This document shows, one piece after another, positions 50,299 to 59,379 of a stretch of DNA of 64,000 nt (the stretch's first letter is position 1; the number at the start of each line of letters is the position of its first letter). The DNA is from DSWT01 sp035420085 (GTDB lineage: Bacteria; Chloroflexota; Anaerolineae; B4-G1; SLSP01), in the NCBI GenBank assembly GCA_035420085.1, contig DAOLUH010000004.1:62001-126000 (forward strand). The letters are read 5' to 3'. The translations under genes and the position numbers were made by a program. The notes beneath the pieces were generated by a model that had not been told where the DNA came from, did not search any database, and saw only the letters and a program-made list of their open reading frames with translations.

Positions 50299-51129
50299 AT
50301 GGCTGTTAAAATTATCACCGATACCAGTTGCGATTTGCCAGCGGGCCTGGAGCAGGAACTCAACATCACGAGCGTGCCGCTCATCTTCCTTTTTGGAGAT
50401 GAGCAATATCCGGACAAATCCATCCCGATGGAAGAGTTCTGGGCGAAAGCCAGATCGGTCTGGCCTACAACGTCCGCGCCTTCGTCGGGTGACTTCGAGC
50501 ACGCCTTCCGCGCGGCGGTGGATGCCGGGGATCAAGTCGCGTGCATCACCGTCACGAGCAAACTCAGCGCCACTTACAACGCGGCGGTGATTGCCAGCCA
50601 GCGGTTCTCGCCCGACCAAGTTGCCGTGGTGGATTCGCTGTCGTTATCCATCTCCCAGGGGCACATGGTTCTCGCCGCAGCCCAGGCTGCGCGCGCGGGT
50701 GGTTCCCTCGCCGATGTGGCGCGCGCCGCCAAAGCGTGCCGCGACAAGCTGCACCTGTACATCACGCTGGATACCGTTCAATACCTGGTCAAGGGCGGCC
50801 GGGCCAGCAAACTCAGCGGCATCCTCGCCGGATTGCTCAAAATCCGTCCTATGCTCGGCGTGCAGGATGGCGAACTCGTCCTCCTCGAAAAACTACGGGG
50901 ACGCAACATCGCCACACGCCGCCTGCTGGAACTGGCGTTCGAACACCTGCCCGCCGCAAGGCTTGCCGTCGCGCACATCGCCTGTCTCGAAGAGGCGCGA
51001 GTTTTGGCGGCAGAATTGGCGGCGCGAGCCGGGTGCGCGGTGGAATCTATCCCCATCATCGAAGTAGGTATGGCCCTCGCCACCCACGGCGGGCCGGGGA
51101 CACTGGGCGTCGGCGTTGTCTCAGCCTGA
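50299..51129 (+). CDS. DegV-family fatty-acid-binding protein
   Basis: A 276-residue protein of the FakB/DegV fold, which presents fatty acids to a kinase in firmicutes. Motifs: KIITDTSCDLP, PTTSAPSSGDFEHAF (the T-S-x-P-S ligand loop), ITVTSKLSATYNAA and LVKGGRAS. No FakA-type kinase is in the window. GAGGGGG ribosome site. The next gene starts 8 bases later. Confidence 0.92.
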   Translation: MAVKIITDTSCDLPAGLEQELNITSVPLIFLFGDEQYPDKSIPMEEFWAKARSVWPTTSAPSSGDFEHAFRAAVDAGDQVACITVTSKLSATYNAAVIASQRFSPDQVAVVDSLSLSISQGHMVLAAAQAARAGGSLADVARAAKACRDKLHLYITLDTVQYLVKGGRASKLSGILAGLLKIRPMLGVQDGELVLLEKLRGRNIATRRLLELAFEHLPAARLAVAHIACLEEARVLAAELAARAGCAVESIPIIEVGMALATHGGPGTLGVGVVSA

Positions 51130-51136
51130 ACTGCGC

Positions 51137-52072
51137 ATGGACCTTCAAGCGCTCCCCAAAGCCGAATTGCACTGCCACCTCGATGGCATCCTCAGCCCGG
51201 CGATGGCCCGCGATATCCGCCGCGACGACCCTACGTTCCCCATCGCGCCGGAAGACTTCACACCTTACTATCCTGTCACAGATTTTGAAAGCTTTTGGCG
51301 TTGGTGGCGGGCAGTTGACCCGATCAGTGGGCAATTGATGCGCTTTTTCCCGATCCTGGCGCAGCACATCGCGGCGTTGAAAGCACAGAATGTCCATCAC
51401 GCCGAGATACTGGTCGGTTCGAGCGAAGTCCTGCGCGACATGGCCGCCGCCATCGAGGCGTTCACCGCGCTCCATGCTTGGGTCGCCCAGCACACGACAG
51501 GCGACCTCACCCTGGCCTTCATCGTCATCTTCGGGCGCGGCAAGACGCCGGAAGCTGCGGAGGAACTCGCGGACCGGGTTATCGCGCTGTACGAGGCCGG
51601 TCTGGTGGTGGGAATCGCGCTGGCGGGGCCGGAGACCAATCAACCAGTCAAGACCTACGCGCGGACGCTCGCGCGCTGCCACGAGACGGGGATGGGGATC
51701 GAAATCCACGCGGGGGAGTGGTGCGGGCCAGAATCGGTGTGGGACGCGCTGGCACACGGCCATCCCGACCGCATCGGGCACGGCGTGGGGCTGTTCCGCG
51801 ACCCGGCGCTCGTCGCGCTGTTTCAGGAGCGCCAGATCCACATCGAAATGTGCCCTACCAGCAACCTCAAAACCGGCAGTGTGGCGCGCATCGAAGAACA
51901 CCCCATCTGCCTGGCGCGCGACCTGGGGCTGAATTTCAGCGTCAATACCGACGATCCCGGCCCGTTCCTGAACAGCATGACGTCGGAATACCAATTGCTG
52001 GCGGATGTATTCGGCTTCGACGAGGCCGATTTCCGGCGAATTTACGAAAACACGCTAAAATCTCGTTTCTGA
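51137..52072 (+). CDS. add: Adenosine deaminase family protein
   Basis: Deaminates adenosine or a related purine. 311 residues: metal motif AELHCHLDG (usual HxHLDG), GIALAGPET (usual GxDLxGxE), EIHAGE with catalytic Glu, GHGVGL, and the zinc Asp in VNTDDPG. The first motif has Cys between the His residues, which occurs in the family. In GIALAG the usual Asp is Ala. No clear ribosome site; TTG 51116 is an alternative start. Confidence 0.9.
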   Translation: MDLQALPKAELHCHLDGILSPAMARDIRRDDPTFPIAPEDFTPYYPVTDFESFWRWWRAVDPISGQLMRFFPILAQHIAALKAQNVHHAEILVGSSEVLRDMAAAIEAFTALHAWVAQHTTGDLTLAFIVIFGRGKTPEAAEELADRVIALYEAGLVVGIALAGPETNQPVKTYARTLARCHETGMGIEIHAGEWCGPESVWDALAHGHPDRIGHGVGLFRDPALVALFQERQIHIEMCPTSNLKTGSVARIEEHPICLARDLGLNFSVNTDDPGPFLNSMTSEYQLLADVFGFDEADFRRIYENTLKSRF

Positions 52073-52082
52073 GGCGCAATTT

Positions 52083-52128
52083 ACCGACTGAAGTCGGTGT
52101 ATACGCGTACACACCGGCTTCAGCCGGT
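52083..52128. repeat. Composite hairpin repeat, copy 1
   Basis: ACCGACTGAAGTCGGT, a near-palindromic GTATACGCGTACAC middle, and ACCGGCTTCAGCCGGT: two short hairpins that also pair with each other. The same unit recurs at 59295-59339 with about 80 percent identity. Confidence 0.88.
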
Positions 52129-52169
52129 TCTTTTAGCACAGCAAACAAATTCAACTCAAGGACGCCAAT

Positions 52170-53150
52170 ATGGATCATCGAGAAAAATCTACCCGCAACC
52201 TGTTCACCGACTACGGCCTGGACCGCGTCCATCGCCAGTTGCAGGACGAGGCCTGGGTCGCTGCCCAACTCACACACCCCAATACGCGCTTCCTGCCGGT
52301 ATGGCAGTTACAGCCGCTCATCGCGCCCGGCGATCCGCCGCAGCCGGTGTGGTTGACGCCGGAGACGGCGGCGGAATTCTTGCCGCTGGCCGCGTCGCTT
52401 ACCGTGCTCGGCGTCGCGGGGGAACGCGCCTACGCCACTTTCGCCCTTCCCGACACGGCGGAGCTGCCGGAGACGCTGACGGCGCGCGGCACATTCCTGG
52501 ACTTGCGCCGCATCAGCCCGCTGTTGAGCCGCTTCGATGGCGGGATGCTCGCCTACGCCAGGGCGATGGCCTTCTGGCACGCGCAGCACCGCTTCTGCGG
52601 CGCGTGCGGCAGTCCCACGGAGAGCCGCGAGGGCGGACACCTGCGCGTCTGCGCCAATCCACAGTGCAAGCAGCAACACTTCCCCCGCACCGATCCCGCT
52701 ATCATCGTCTGCACGGTCTATGGCGATAAAATCTTGCTCGGACGGCAACCTACCTGGGCCAAAGGGCGCTATTCGAACATCGCGGGGTTCGTCGCGCCGG
52801 GGGAAAGCCTGGAAGACGCTGTCGCACGCGAAGTCGCGGAGGAGACCGGCGCACGCGTGGCCGCCGTCCACTATCACTCCTCGCAGCCCTGGCCCTTCCC
52901 TAGCTCGTTGATGTTAGGGTTCACCGCCGAAGCCGCCGACGACACGCTCTGCGCCGGGCCAGACTGCGGCGACGGCGAGCTGGAAGATTACCGCTGGTTC
53001 ACCCGCGCCGAAATCCGTCAGGGTCTCGAAGCCGGGACGCTCGGCCTGCCCTCGTGCATCTCCATCTCCTTCCGCCTCATCGAAGATTGGTTCGACGCCG
53101 GCGATCAAGGCGAACTGGCGCCGCTCAAGCTACAGTACAATCCAGACTAA
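52170..53150 (+). CDS. nudC: NADH pyrophosphatase
   Basis: Cleaves NADH and de-caps NAD-RNA. 326 residues: zinc ribbon FCGACGSPT with CANPQC, the Nudix box GFVAPGESLEDAVAREVAEE, TG and the NADH-specific SQPWPFPSS array. It retains all family marks. The stop codon overlaps the beginning of a GTTNNAAC array. Confidence 0.95.
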   Translation: MDHREKSTRNLFTDYGLDRVHRQLQDEAWVAAQLTHPNTRFLPVWQLQPLIAPGDPPQPVWLTPETAAEFLPLAASLTVLGVAGERAYATFALPDTAELPETLTARGTFLDLRRISPLLSRFDGGMLAYARAMAFWHAQHRFCGACGSPTESREGGHLRVCANPQCKQQHFPRTDPAIIVCTVYGDKILLGRQPTWAKGRYSNIAGFVAPGESLEDAVAREVAEETGARVAAVHYHSSQPWPFPSSLMLGFTAEAADDTLCAGPDCGDGELEDYRWFTRAEIRQGLEAGTLGLPSCISISFRLIEDWFDAGDQGELAPLKLQYNPD

Positions 53151-53151
53151 C

Positions 53152-53186
53152 GTTCCAACGTTCAAACGTTCAAACGTTTGAACGTT
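53152..53186. repeat. Four GTTNNAAC octamers between nudC and an MFS gene
   Basis: GTTCCAAC, GTTCAAAC, GTTCAAAC, GTTTGAAC and a trailing GTT. It begins directly after the stop codon TAA of nudC and ends 10 bases before the MFS ribosome site. Confidence 0.93.
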
Positions 53187-53205
53187 ATCTTTATGGAGGT
53201 CCACG

Positions 53206-54408
53206 ATGACAAAAAATCCATCTCGCACTTTTCGCCTGACTATGTTCGCTGCGCTCTACGTCGTCCAGGGCGTCGGCCTGGCCTACTTCAGCAACTTCCA
53301 GAAGCCCTATCTCGACAGCCTGGGCATCAGCCCAGACGCTATCGGCGCGCTGACTTTCGTCCTGCAAGTCCCTTTCATCCTTAAAATCTTCATCGGGATG
53401 CTCAGCGACAAGGTCAACCTCTTGGGGATGGGCCATCGCAAACCGTATATGCTCCTGGGACTGGTGCTGGCGGCGGTCGCCTTTGGCGGGGCGACGTTCG
53501 CGCTGCCCGACGCCAACTTCCCGCTGTTTGCCGTGCTCATCACGCTCGGCTCGTTTAGCGTGACGCTCTTCGACTCCACCACCGACGGTCTGGCGATTGA
53601 CAGCACCCCCCGCGACGAACAGGGCCTCGTGCAGGGCGTGATGGTCGGCGGGCGCGCGGCGGCTTTCATCGCGCTGTCGCTGCTCTTTGGGACGTTGGTC
53701 CAACGTACCGGCTACCGCGTTGTTTTCCCCATCATCGGGTTGAGTATGCTGCTACCCCTGCTGTGGGTGACGCGGGTGCGCGAACCCGCCCGCGACGCGA
53801 CAACGCGCTTCCAATGGAGCGCCTTCAAGGCGTTCGGGCAGCCGCGCTTTCTGCTCTTCGCGCTGTACGCCGTCGTCTACTCGATTGGCTCCTTCGGCGT
53901 GGATGGGCTGGTGACGTACTTCATGCGCGCGCGCTTCGGCGCGACGACGAACGTCATCGGGCAATACGGCGCGCTGCGCGGCGTGGGGGCGATCATCGGC
54001 GCGCTGGCGGGCGGCGCGCTCATTGATCGCATCGGGCGCAAGCGCAGCGCCTACGCCGGCGTCATCCTCATCTCGCTCATCGCCGCTCTCATCGGCGCAG
54101 CGACGGGCGCGCGAGGCGTGCTGTGGATGGGGCTGATCTGGGGCGCGGTCTGGGCGTTCCAGGAGACGTTGTTCTTTGCGTTGACGATGGACATCGCCGA
54201 CGCGCGCATCGCCGCCTCGATGTTCGCCATCATGATGGGCATCTCCAACCTGGGATCAGCGGTCGCCGATGGCCTCGCCACCGCCCTCAGCGACGACCTG
54301 GGCTTCGTGGCGGTCTTCTGGCTGCTGGCAGCGGTCAACCTGATCACACTGCCGGTATTGTGGCGGCTGTTCAAGAAAGCGCCGGAGATTGCAGAGCGAG
54401 CAGAGTAG
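53206..54408 (+). CDS. Major facilitator superfamily transporter
   Basis: A 400-residue protein with 12 predicted spans. MFS loop motif GMLSDKVNLLGMGHRKPY between TM2 and TM3 (usual G-x-L-x-D-R-x-G-R-K) and GGALIDRIGRKRSAYAG in the second half. STTDGLAID in TM4 is close to the AmpG/folate-biopterin group. Substrate unknown. GGAGG ribosome site. Confidence 0.88.
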   Translation: MTKNPSRTFRLTMFAALYVVQGVGLAYFSNFQKPYLDSLGISPDAIGALTFVLQVPFILKIFIGMLSDKVNLLGMGHRKPYMLLGLVLAAVAFGGATFALPDANFPLFAVLITLGSFSVTLFDSTTDGLAIDSTPRDEQGLVQGVMVGGRAAAFIALSLLFGTLVQRTGYRVVFPIIGLSMLLPLLWVTRVREPARDATTRFQWSAFKAFGQPRFLLFALYAVVYSIGSFGVDGLVTYFMRARFGATTNVIGQYGALRGVGAIIGALAGGALIDRIGRKRSAYAGVILISLIAALIGAATGARGVLWMGLIWGAVWAFQETLFFALTMDIADARIAASMFAIMMGISNLGSAVADGLATALSDDLGFVAVFWLLAAVNLITLPVLWRLFKKAPEIAERAE

Positions 54409-54433
54409 AAGCCAGCTCTTGTTCCCTCTTTTA

Positions 54434-54442
54434 TGGTATAAT
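54434..54442 (+). promoter_or_regulatory. Extended -10 promoter of the VapBC pair
   Basis: TGGTATAAT (54434-54442) is an extended -10 element, about 30 bases before ATG 54473. No -35 box is visible, as is usual for this class. Confidence 0.6.
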
Positions 54443-54472
54443 GTAGTCACATTCGTGCAAAAGGAGGGTGAT

Positions 54473-54766
54473 ATGGCAGAGACAACTGTGGGTATACGCG
54501 CGCTCAAAACGCAGCTCAGCCACTATTTGCAGCGCGTCAAAGGTGGAGAAAGCCTGATCATCACCGAACGGGGTATGCCAATCGGACGCATCGTACCAAC
54601 TGGACGTGATCTCCATAGCCGTTTGCAGGGTATGGTCGCCGCCGGACAGTGCGCGTGGAATGGCAAGCGCTATGTACCGGGCGAGCCAGTCGCCGTCAAT
54701 CGTGGATCGGGCACACTTGCCGATCTCGTGGCTGAGGAACGCGATCATGAACCTGATTTATCTTGA
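54473..54766 (+). CDS. Phd/YefM-type antitoxin
   Basis: A 97-residue antitoxin of the VapB/Phd class: VGIRALKTQLSHYLQRVKGGESLIIT ERGMPIGRIVP form the DNA-binding N-terminal half. The disordered C-terminus binds the toxin. AGGAGG and ATG 54473. It overlaps the PIN toxin gene by 20 bases. Confidence 0.9.
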   Translation: MAETTVGIRALKTQLSHYLQRVKGGESLIITERGMPIGRIVPTGRDLHSRLQGMVAAGQCAWNGKRYVPGEPVAVNRGSGTLADLVAEERDHEPDLS

Positions 54767-55184
54767 CACCAGCGCCCTGGTCAAGCTCTACGTTCGCGAA
54801 CCCGGCACAGATGACGTCCTGCAACTTGTTAAGAATTCAACCTCTATCGGAACAGCGATCATCAGCAGAGCCGAAGCCGCGGCTGCTTTTAGCAAGGCCA
54901 TAAGAGTCGGATATATCACCTCCACAGAAGGGCGCACCGCCGGGGAAGCTTTCCTGGATGCATGGCCGTCGGTGGTGCGCCTGGCGATCAATGAAACGAT
55001 TATTTCCCAGGCGGGATCATTAGCATTCACTTACGGGCTACGCGGATATGATGCCGTTCACCTGGCAACAGCCTTAAACTGGCAGGCTACGTTGGATATC
55101 CCGGTATTGCTTGCGACTTATGACCAAAAGCTATGGGAAGTAGCAAAACAGATGCAGATAGCTGTCTGGCCCGAGTCCTTCTAA
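54747..55184 (+). CDS. PIN-domain toxin (VapC type)
   Basis: A 145-residue RNase. PIN acidic residues: LIYLDTSALVKLY (Asp), SRAEAAAAFSKA (Glu), LRGYDAVHLATAL (Asp). Start ATG 54747 lies in the antitoxin gene. The stop TAA is immediately followed by the ATG of the lytic transglycosylase. Confidence 0.92.
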   Translation: MNLIYLDTSALVKLYVREPGTDDVLQLVKNSTSIGTAIISRAEAAAAFSKAIRVGYITSTEGRTAGEAFLDAWPSVVRLAINETIISQAGSLAFTYGLRGYDAVHLATALNWQATLDIPVLLATYDQKLWEVAKQMQIAVWPESF

Positions 55185-57611
55185 ATGAAAAAACACTTTA
55201 TCTTATGGATCATCCTCCTCACCGTGCTCACCGGCTGTGCCGGCGTTGACCTGCCGGTAGATATCCCCCTGCTGGCGACGCACACCCCCACGCCGACCAT
55301 CACCCCTTCTCCCACCCTCACCCCCACCCCAACGCCGACCGCCACACCGACGCCCACCCCTACGCCCACGCCGATGCCAAGCGAAGTCTTGGCGCAGGCC
55401 GAACACGCCTATCGCATCGGCGATTGGGACAAGGCGGAGACGTTGTACGGTCAACTGCTGCCGTTCTCCTCGATCACGCAAGAGGAGATGCAGCGCGCTA
55501 TGCTTGGCCTGGGGCAGACGCGACTGGCGCGCGGGGAGTACGCCGAGGCGATTGCGCTGCTGCAAGACCTCGTCGCCGATTTCCCGCAACTTGCCGACGC
55601 GCACCTCTATCTGGCGGACGCGCTGTTGGCCGCCGGTGAACCAATCACTGCGGCCTTACACTACGACGCAGTCGCGCAGGCGTATCCCCTGCTCACGCAT
55701 CCCGCCCGCGAGTGGCAAGGCGACGCGCTCTACGCTGCCGGGCAGTACGAAGAAGCGCGCGACGCCTACACTCTGGCGCTCGCCGCCGCCGACACCAACA
55801 GCAAGAAAGCGTTTCTGGGCGAAAAACTCGGCCTCACCTACGCCGCGCTGGCCGATTACGCGGCGGCGATGGATGCTTACGACGGCATCCTCAACGTCGC
55901 GCAAATCGCCAGTTATCGCGCGCGCATTATGGCGCAGGCCGCCGACACCGCGCTCCTGTTCGGCGACAATGCGGAAGCCTATCAGCGGATGCAAACACTC
56001 ATCGCCACGTATCCCACGCAGGCGGCTGCGCATCCGGCCCTGGTCACACTAATCAACGCCGGGCAGCCAGTGGATGAAACGCTGCGTGGCTTAGTTAATT
56101 ATCACGCCAAAGCCTACGATCCGGCGATCCAGGCGTTCACCCGCGTCATCAACGCCAGCGCCAGCCACGGCGGGGAGCCGCATTACTATATCGGGTTGTC
56201 GCACCTGGGGGCGGGAAACTACGCGCAAGCATTGTCGGCGTTTGAGATGCTGCTCAAAGACCACGTGGGTGATGATTACTGGGGCAGCGGGTGGATCGGC
56301 AAGGCGCAGGCGCTCGCCGCGTTGGGCCGCACCGACGAGGCGGTGAAAGCCTACCGAACGTTGCCGGCCGAATTGCCCAATCACCCGCGCGCGGCGGAGG
56401 CGTTGCGCAACGCCGCCGACCTGCTCGAACGCGCCGGGCGCTTCACCGAAGCCGCCGCACTGTACCGGGAGATGGCGGAGACCTACCCCAACGACGAGAA
56501 TGCGCCGGTAGCGCGTCTCCGCGCCGGGCTGCTACGCTACCGCGATGGCGATCCTGTCTCGGCGCAGACCGCCTGGAACGATCTTGTCGCCTGGTATCCG
56601 TACAGCAAACAGGCGCAGGGGGCGCGCTTCTGGCTCGGCAAGACGTATCTGCAAGCAGGCAACGTCGTCAGCGCCACGGACGTTCTCAGCGCAGCGACGG
56701 CGCTTGGCCCGTGGGACTTCTACGGCTTGCGGGCCGCCGATCTGCTCAAGGGACGCGATCCATTTTCCCCCACCGGCGCGCCCGTGACGCCCTGCGGCTC
56801 CGCCGCAGAGCAGGCCGCCGCCGAAACGTGGCTGGCAGGGTGGTTGGGGCTGGAATCAAGCGCGGGACTGGCGACGCTGCCGCCAGAGTTGCTGGACAAC
56901 GTGTTCCTGCGCCGGGGGACTCTGTTGCTGCGGCTAGGCCACTTCGACGAGGGCCGCGCCGATCTGGAAGCCTTGCGCGAGGCCACCGTCGGCAACGCGC
57001 TGACGCAGTACCAGCTGGCGCTCTACTTCCGCGACATCGGCCTGTACCGCTCCTCGATCATCGCCGCCTCCACGGTCTGGCGGCTCTCCGGCGCGCCGCC
57101 GATTCAAGAAGCGCCACGCTTCCTCGGCTGCCTGATCTACCCCACCTATTACGGCGAGCTGGTGGAGTCCGAAGCCGCCGCGCGCAACCTCAGCCCGCTC
57201 TTCGTCTACGCGCTGTTGCGACAGGAGAGTCTCTTCGAGGGCTACGCCACGTCTTACGCCGCCGCGCACGGGTTGATGCAGGTGATCCCGCCGACGGGCC
57301 AGGAGATTTACAACGCGCTTGGCTGGCCGCCCGGCTACAGCACCCGCGATCTCTACCGGCCCATGGTCAGCGTGCGTTACGGCGTGTGGTATTTAGCGCG
57401 CCAGCGGGACTACATTGACGGCAATCTCTTCGCGGGGATGGCAGCCTACAACGGCGGGCCGGGGAACTCGATGCGCTGGTGGACCGCCGCCAACGCCGAC
57501 CAGGACCTCTTCGTGGAACTCATCGGTTTCGCCGAGACGCGCACCTACGTCGAACGCATCCGCGAGCATTACGCACGCTATGCGTGGCTCTATCGCGGGG
57601 AGATGCCGTAG
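55185..57611 (+). CDS. Lipoprotein lytic transglycosylase with TPR domain
   Basis: Cleaves peptidoglycan glycan strands. 808 residues: lipoprotein signal with LTGCAG, a Thr-Pro linker (TPTPTP, about 35-65), 15 or so TPR-like helical pairs (about 70-600), and a C-terminal SLT domain: LLRQESLFEGY with catalytic Glu, AAHGLMQVIPPTG and MAAYNGGPGN. The order resembles Slt70, where a helical superhelix surrounds the catalytic domain. It follows vapC with no gap and has no ribosome site of its own. Confidence 0.93.
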   Translation: MKKHFILWIILLTVLTGCAGVDLPVDIPLLATHTPTPTITPSPTLTPTPTPTATPTPTPTPTPMPSEVLAQAEHAYRIGDWDKAETLYGQLLPFSSITQEEMQRAMLGLGQTRLARGEYAEAIALLQDLVADFPQLADAHLYLADALLAAGEPITAALHYDAVAQAYPLLTHPAREWQGDALYAAGQYEEARDAYTLALAAADTNSKKAFLGEKLGLTYAALADYAAAMDAYDGILNVAQIASYRARIMAQAADTALLFGDNAEAYQRMQTLIATYPTQAAAHPALVTLINAGQPVDETLRGLVNYHAKAYDPAIQAFTRVINASASHGGEPHYYIGLSHLGAGNYAQALSAFEMLLKDHVGDDYWGSGWIGKAQALAALGRTDEAVKAYRTLPAELPNHPRAAEALRNAADLLERAGRFTEAAALYREMAETYPNDENAPVARLRAGLLRYRDGDPVSAQTAWNDLVAWYPYSKQAQGARFWLGKTYLQAGNVVSATDVLSAATALGPWDFYGLRAADLLKGRDPFSPTGAPVTPCGSAAEQAAAETWLAGWLGLESSAGLATLPPELLDNVFLRRGTLLLRLGHFDEGRADLEALREATVGNALTQYQLALYFRDIGLYRSSIIAASTVWRLSGAPPIQEAPRFLGCLIYPTYYGELVESEAAARNLSPLFVYALLRQESLFEGYATSYAAAHGLMQVIPPTGQEIYNALGWPPGYSTRDLYRPMVSVRYGVWYLARQRDYIDGNLFAGMAAYNGGPGNSMRWWTAANADQDLFVELIGFAETRTYVERIREHYARYAWLYRGEMP

Positions 57612-57615
57612 GTTC

Positions 57616-57647
57616 GTTGGAACGTTCAAACGTTCCAACGTTCCAAC
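57616..57647. repeat. Four GTTNNAAC octamers after the transglycosylase gene
   Basis: GTTGGAAC, GTTCAAAC, GTTCCAAC, GTTCCAAC between the convergent transglycosylase and malQ stops, 4 bases after one and 7 before the other. Confidence 0.93.
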
Positions 57648-57654
57648 GAGAAGA

Positions 57655-59184
57655 TCACATCCAATCCGGGCGTCCGGCCTCAGTCTCCTCAGCCTCCGCG
57701 CGCCCATACGTTTGCGCCATCTCCCGCAGTTTGACGCTGTATTCGGGGAGCAGCGCGCCCTCCTGGAAGCGCCACGCCCAGTTGCCGCCGAACTTGCCGG
57801 GGGAGTTCATCCGCGCTTCGTTGCCCAGGCCGAGAATATCCTGCAAGGGGATGATCGCCAGGTCAGCGACCGAGCGGTACGCCATGCGGATCAACGCCCA
57901 ATGAATCGGCTCGGCGATGGGGCCGAGATAGCGGTGCAGGTTCGCCAACTCGGCTTTCTCACGGCTGGCGTACCAGCCCACCGTCGTCTCGTTGTCGTGT
58001 GTGCCGGTGTAGATGACCGAGTTAGCGCGCAAGTTGTGCGGCAGATAGGGATTCTCGGCGGTGCTGGTGAAGGCGAATTGCAGGATATTCATGCCGGGGA
58101 ACTCAAATTGATCGCGCAGTTCCTCGACGTCTGGCGTGATGCGGCCCAGGTCTTCGGCGATGATCGGCAGCTCGCCCAGGGCGGCGCGCAACGTCTCAAA
58201 CAGCGCCGCGCCCGGCCCCTCGACCCATTCGCCGTTGATGGCAGTCGGCTCGCCGGCGGGAACAGCCCAATACGCGGCAAATCCGCGGAAATGATCGAGC
58301 CGCAGGATGTCCACGGTGCGGAAGGTTTGGCGGATGCGCGCAATCCACCAGGCGTACCCCTGGTCTTGCATCACGTCCCAACGATAGAGCGGGTTGCCCC
58401 ACAGTTGCCCCGTCGCGCTGAAGTAGTCCGGCGGGACGCCGGCCACCACGGTCGGCAGCAAATCCTCGTCCAGGAAGAACAAATCCGGGTGCGCCCACAC
58501 GTCTACGGAGTCGTAGGCCACGAAAATGGGGATGTCGCCGACGATGCTGACGCCTTTATCGTTGGCATATTTCTTCACGCTCTCCCACTGGCGGAAGAAC
58601 TGGTACTGGAAGTACCGCTGCGCGAAGATGGCCTCGTCCAGGCGCGCGCGCCACGCCGCCAGCGCCTCCGGCTCGCGGAAGGCCAGCTCCGGTTCCCACG
58701 TGTTCCACACCGCGCCGCCGTGCGCATCCTTGAGCGCGATGAAGAGCGCGTAGTCCTCCAGCCAATCGGCGTTGTCGGCGCAGAATTGGTCGAAATCTGC
58801 CAACCGCTTGCTCTGCGCCTGCTGCCGGAAAGTGCGCGCCGCACGCTGCAAGACCGCTGTTTTGTACGAAATCACCGGTCCAAAGTCCACGCTATGCGCC
58901 GGGAAACGGGGCGCTTGTTCCAGGTCTTTGGGATCAACATCGCCTTCGGACGCCAGCCAGGCCAGATCAATGAGCAGCGGATTGCCCGCAAAGGCAGAGA
59001 AGCAGGCATACGGGGAATCGCCGTAGCCCGTGGGGCCGAGCGGCAAAATCTGCCACAGCGATTGGCCGCTTTCGACCAGAAAATCAATGAACTTGTAGGC
59101 CGGTTTCCCCAACTCGCCGATGCCATACCCGCCGGGTAGGGATGTCGGATGTAACAAAATGCCAGCAGCACGTGGAAAGCGCAT
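57655..59184 (-). CDS. malQ: 4-alpha-glucanotransferase (GH77)
   Basis: Amylomaltase that transfers alpha-1,4-glucan chains. 509 residues, with the opening RAAGILLHPTSLPGGYGIG, the nucleophile/acid region VDILRLDHFRGFAAYW (Asp) and IIAEDLGRITPDV (Glu), and TGTHDNETT with the third acidic residue. Start ATG 59184 follows GAGGTGA. Acts with GlgC in glycogen turnover. Confidence 0.95.
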   Translation of the reverse strand: MRFPRAAGILLHPTSLPGGYGIGELGKPAYKFIDFLVESGQSLWQILPLGPTGYGDSPYACFSAFAGNPLLIDLAWLASEGDVDPKDLEQAPRFPAHSVDFGPVISYKTAVLQRAARTFRQQAQSKRLADFDQFCADNADWLEDYALFIALKDAHGGAVWNTWEPELAFREPEALAAWRARLDEAIFAQRYFQYQFFRQWESVKKYANDKGVSIVGDIPIFVAYDSVDVWAHPDLFFLDEDLLPTVVAGVPPDYFSATGQLWGNPLYRWDVMQDQGYAWWIARIRQTFRTVDILRLDHFRGFAAYWAVPAGEPTAINGEWVEGPGAALFETLRAALGELPIIAEDLGRITPDVEELRDQFEFPGMNILQFAFTSTAENPYLPHNLRANSVIYTGTHDNETTVGWYASREKAELANLHRYLGPIAEPIHWALIRMAYRSVADLAIIPLQDILGLGNEARMNSPGKFGGNWAWRFQEGALLPEYSVKLREMAQTYGRAEAEETEAGRPDWM

Positions 59185-59294
59185 ATCGTCACCTCGCTTG
59201 TGTGATCTGCCGTCCAGTATACTTGAAAGCAAGAGAAGGGCAAGAGAGGATAACGCAACGATTGTTGATCTTCAAACATGCAGTTCGAAAGGGA

Positions 59295-59339
59295 ACCGAC
59301 TGAAGTCGGTGTGTACATGTAACACCGGCTTCAGCCGGT
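59295..59339. repeat. Composite hairpin repeat, copy 2
   Basis: ACCGACTGAAGTCGGT, middle GTGTACATGTAAC, ACCGGCTTCAGCCGGT. Arms are identical to the copy at 52083-52128; the middle differs but also keeps a palindrome. Confidence 0.88.
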
Positions 59340-59379
59340 CCCCCCAAAACGCCTAATGATTGGTTGATTTCTTTGGCGT

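Noticed and set aside
57415..59139. 574-codon frame antisense to malQ and the transglycosylase end
   Set aside because: It crosses two real genes and the octamer array; the protein is Arg/Gln-rich with no domain pattern.
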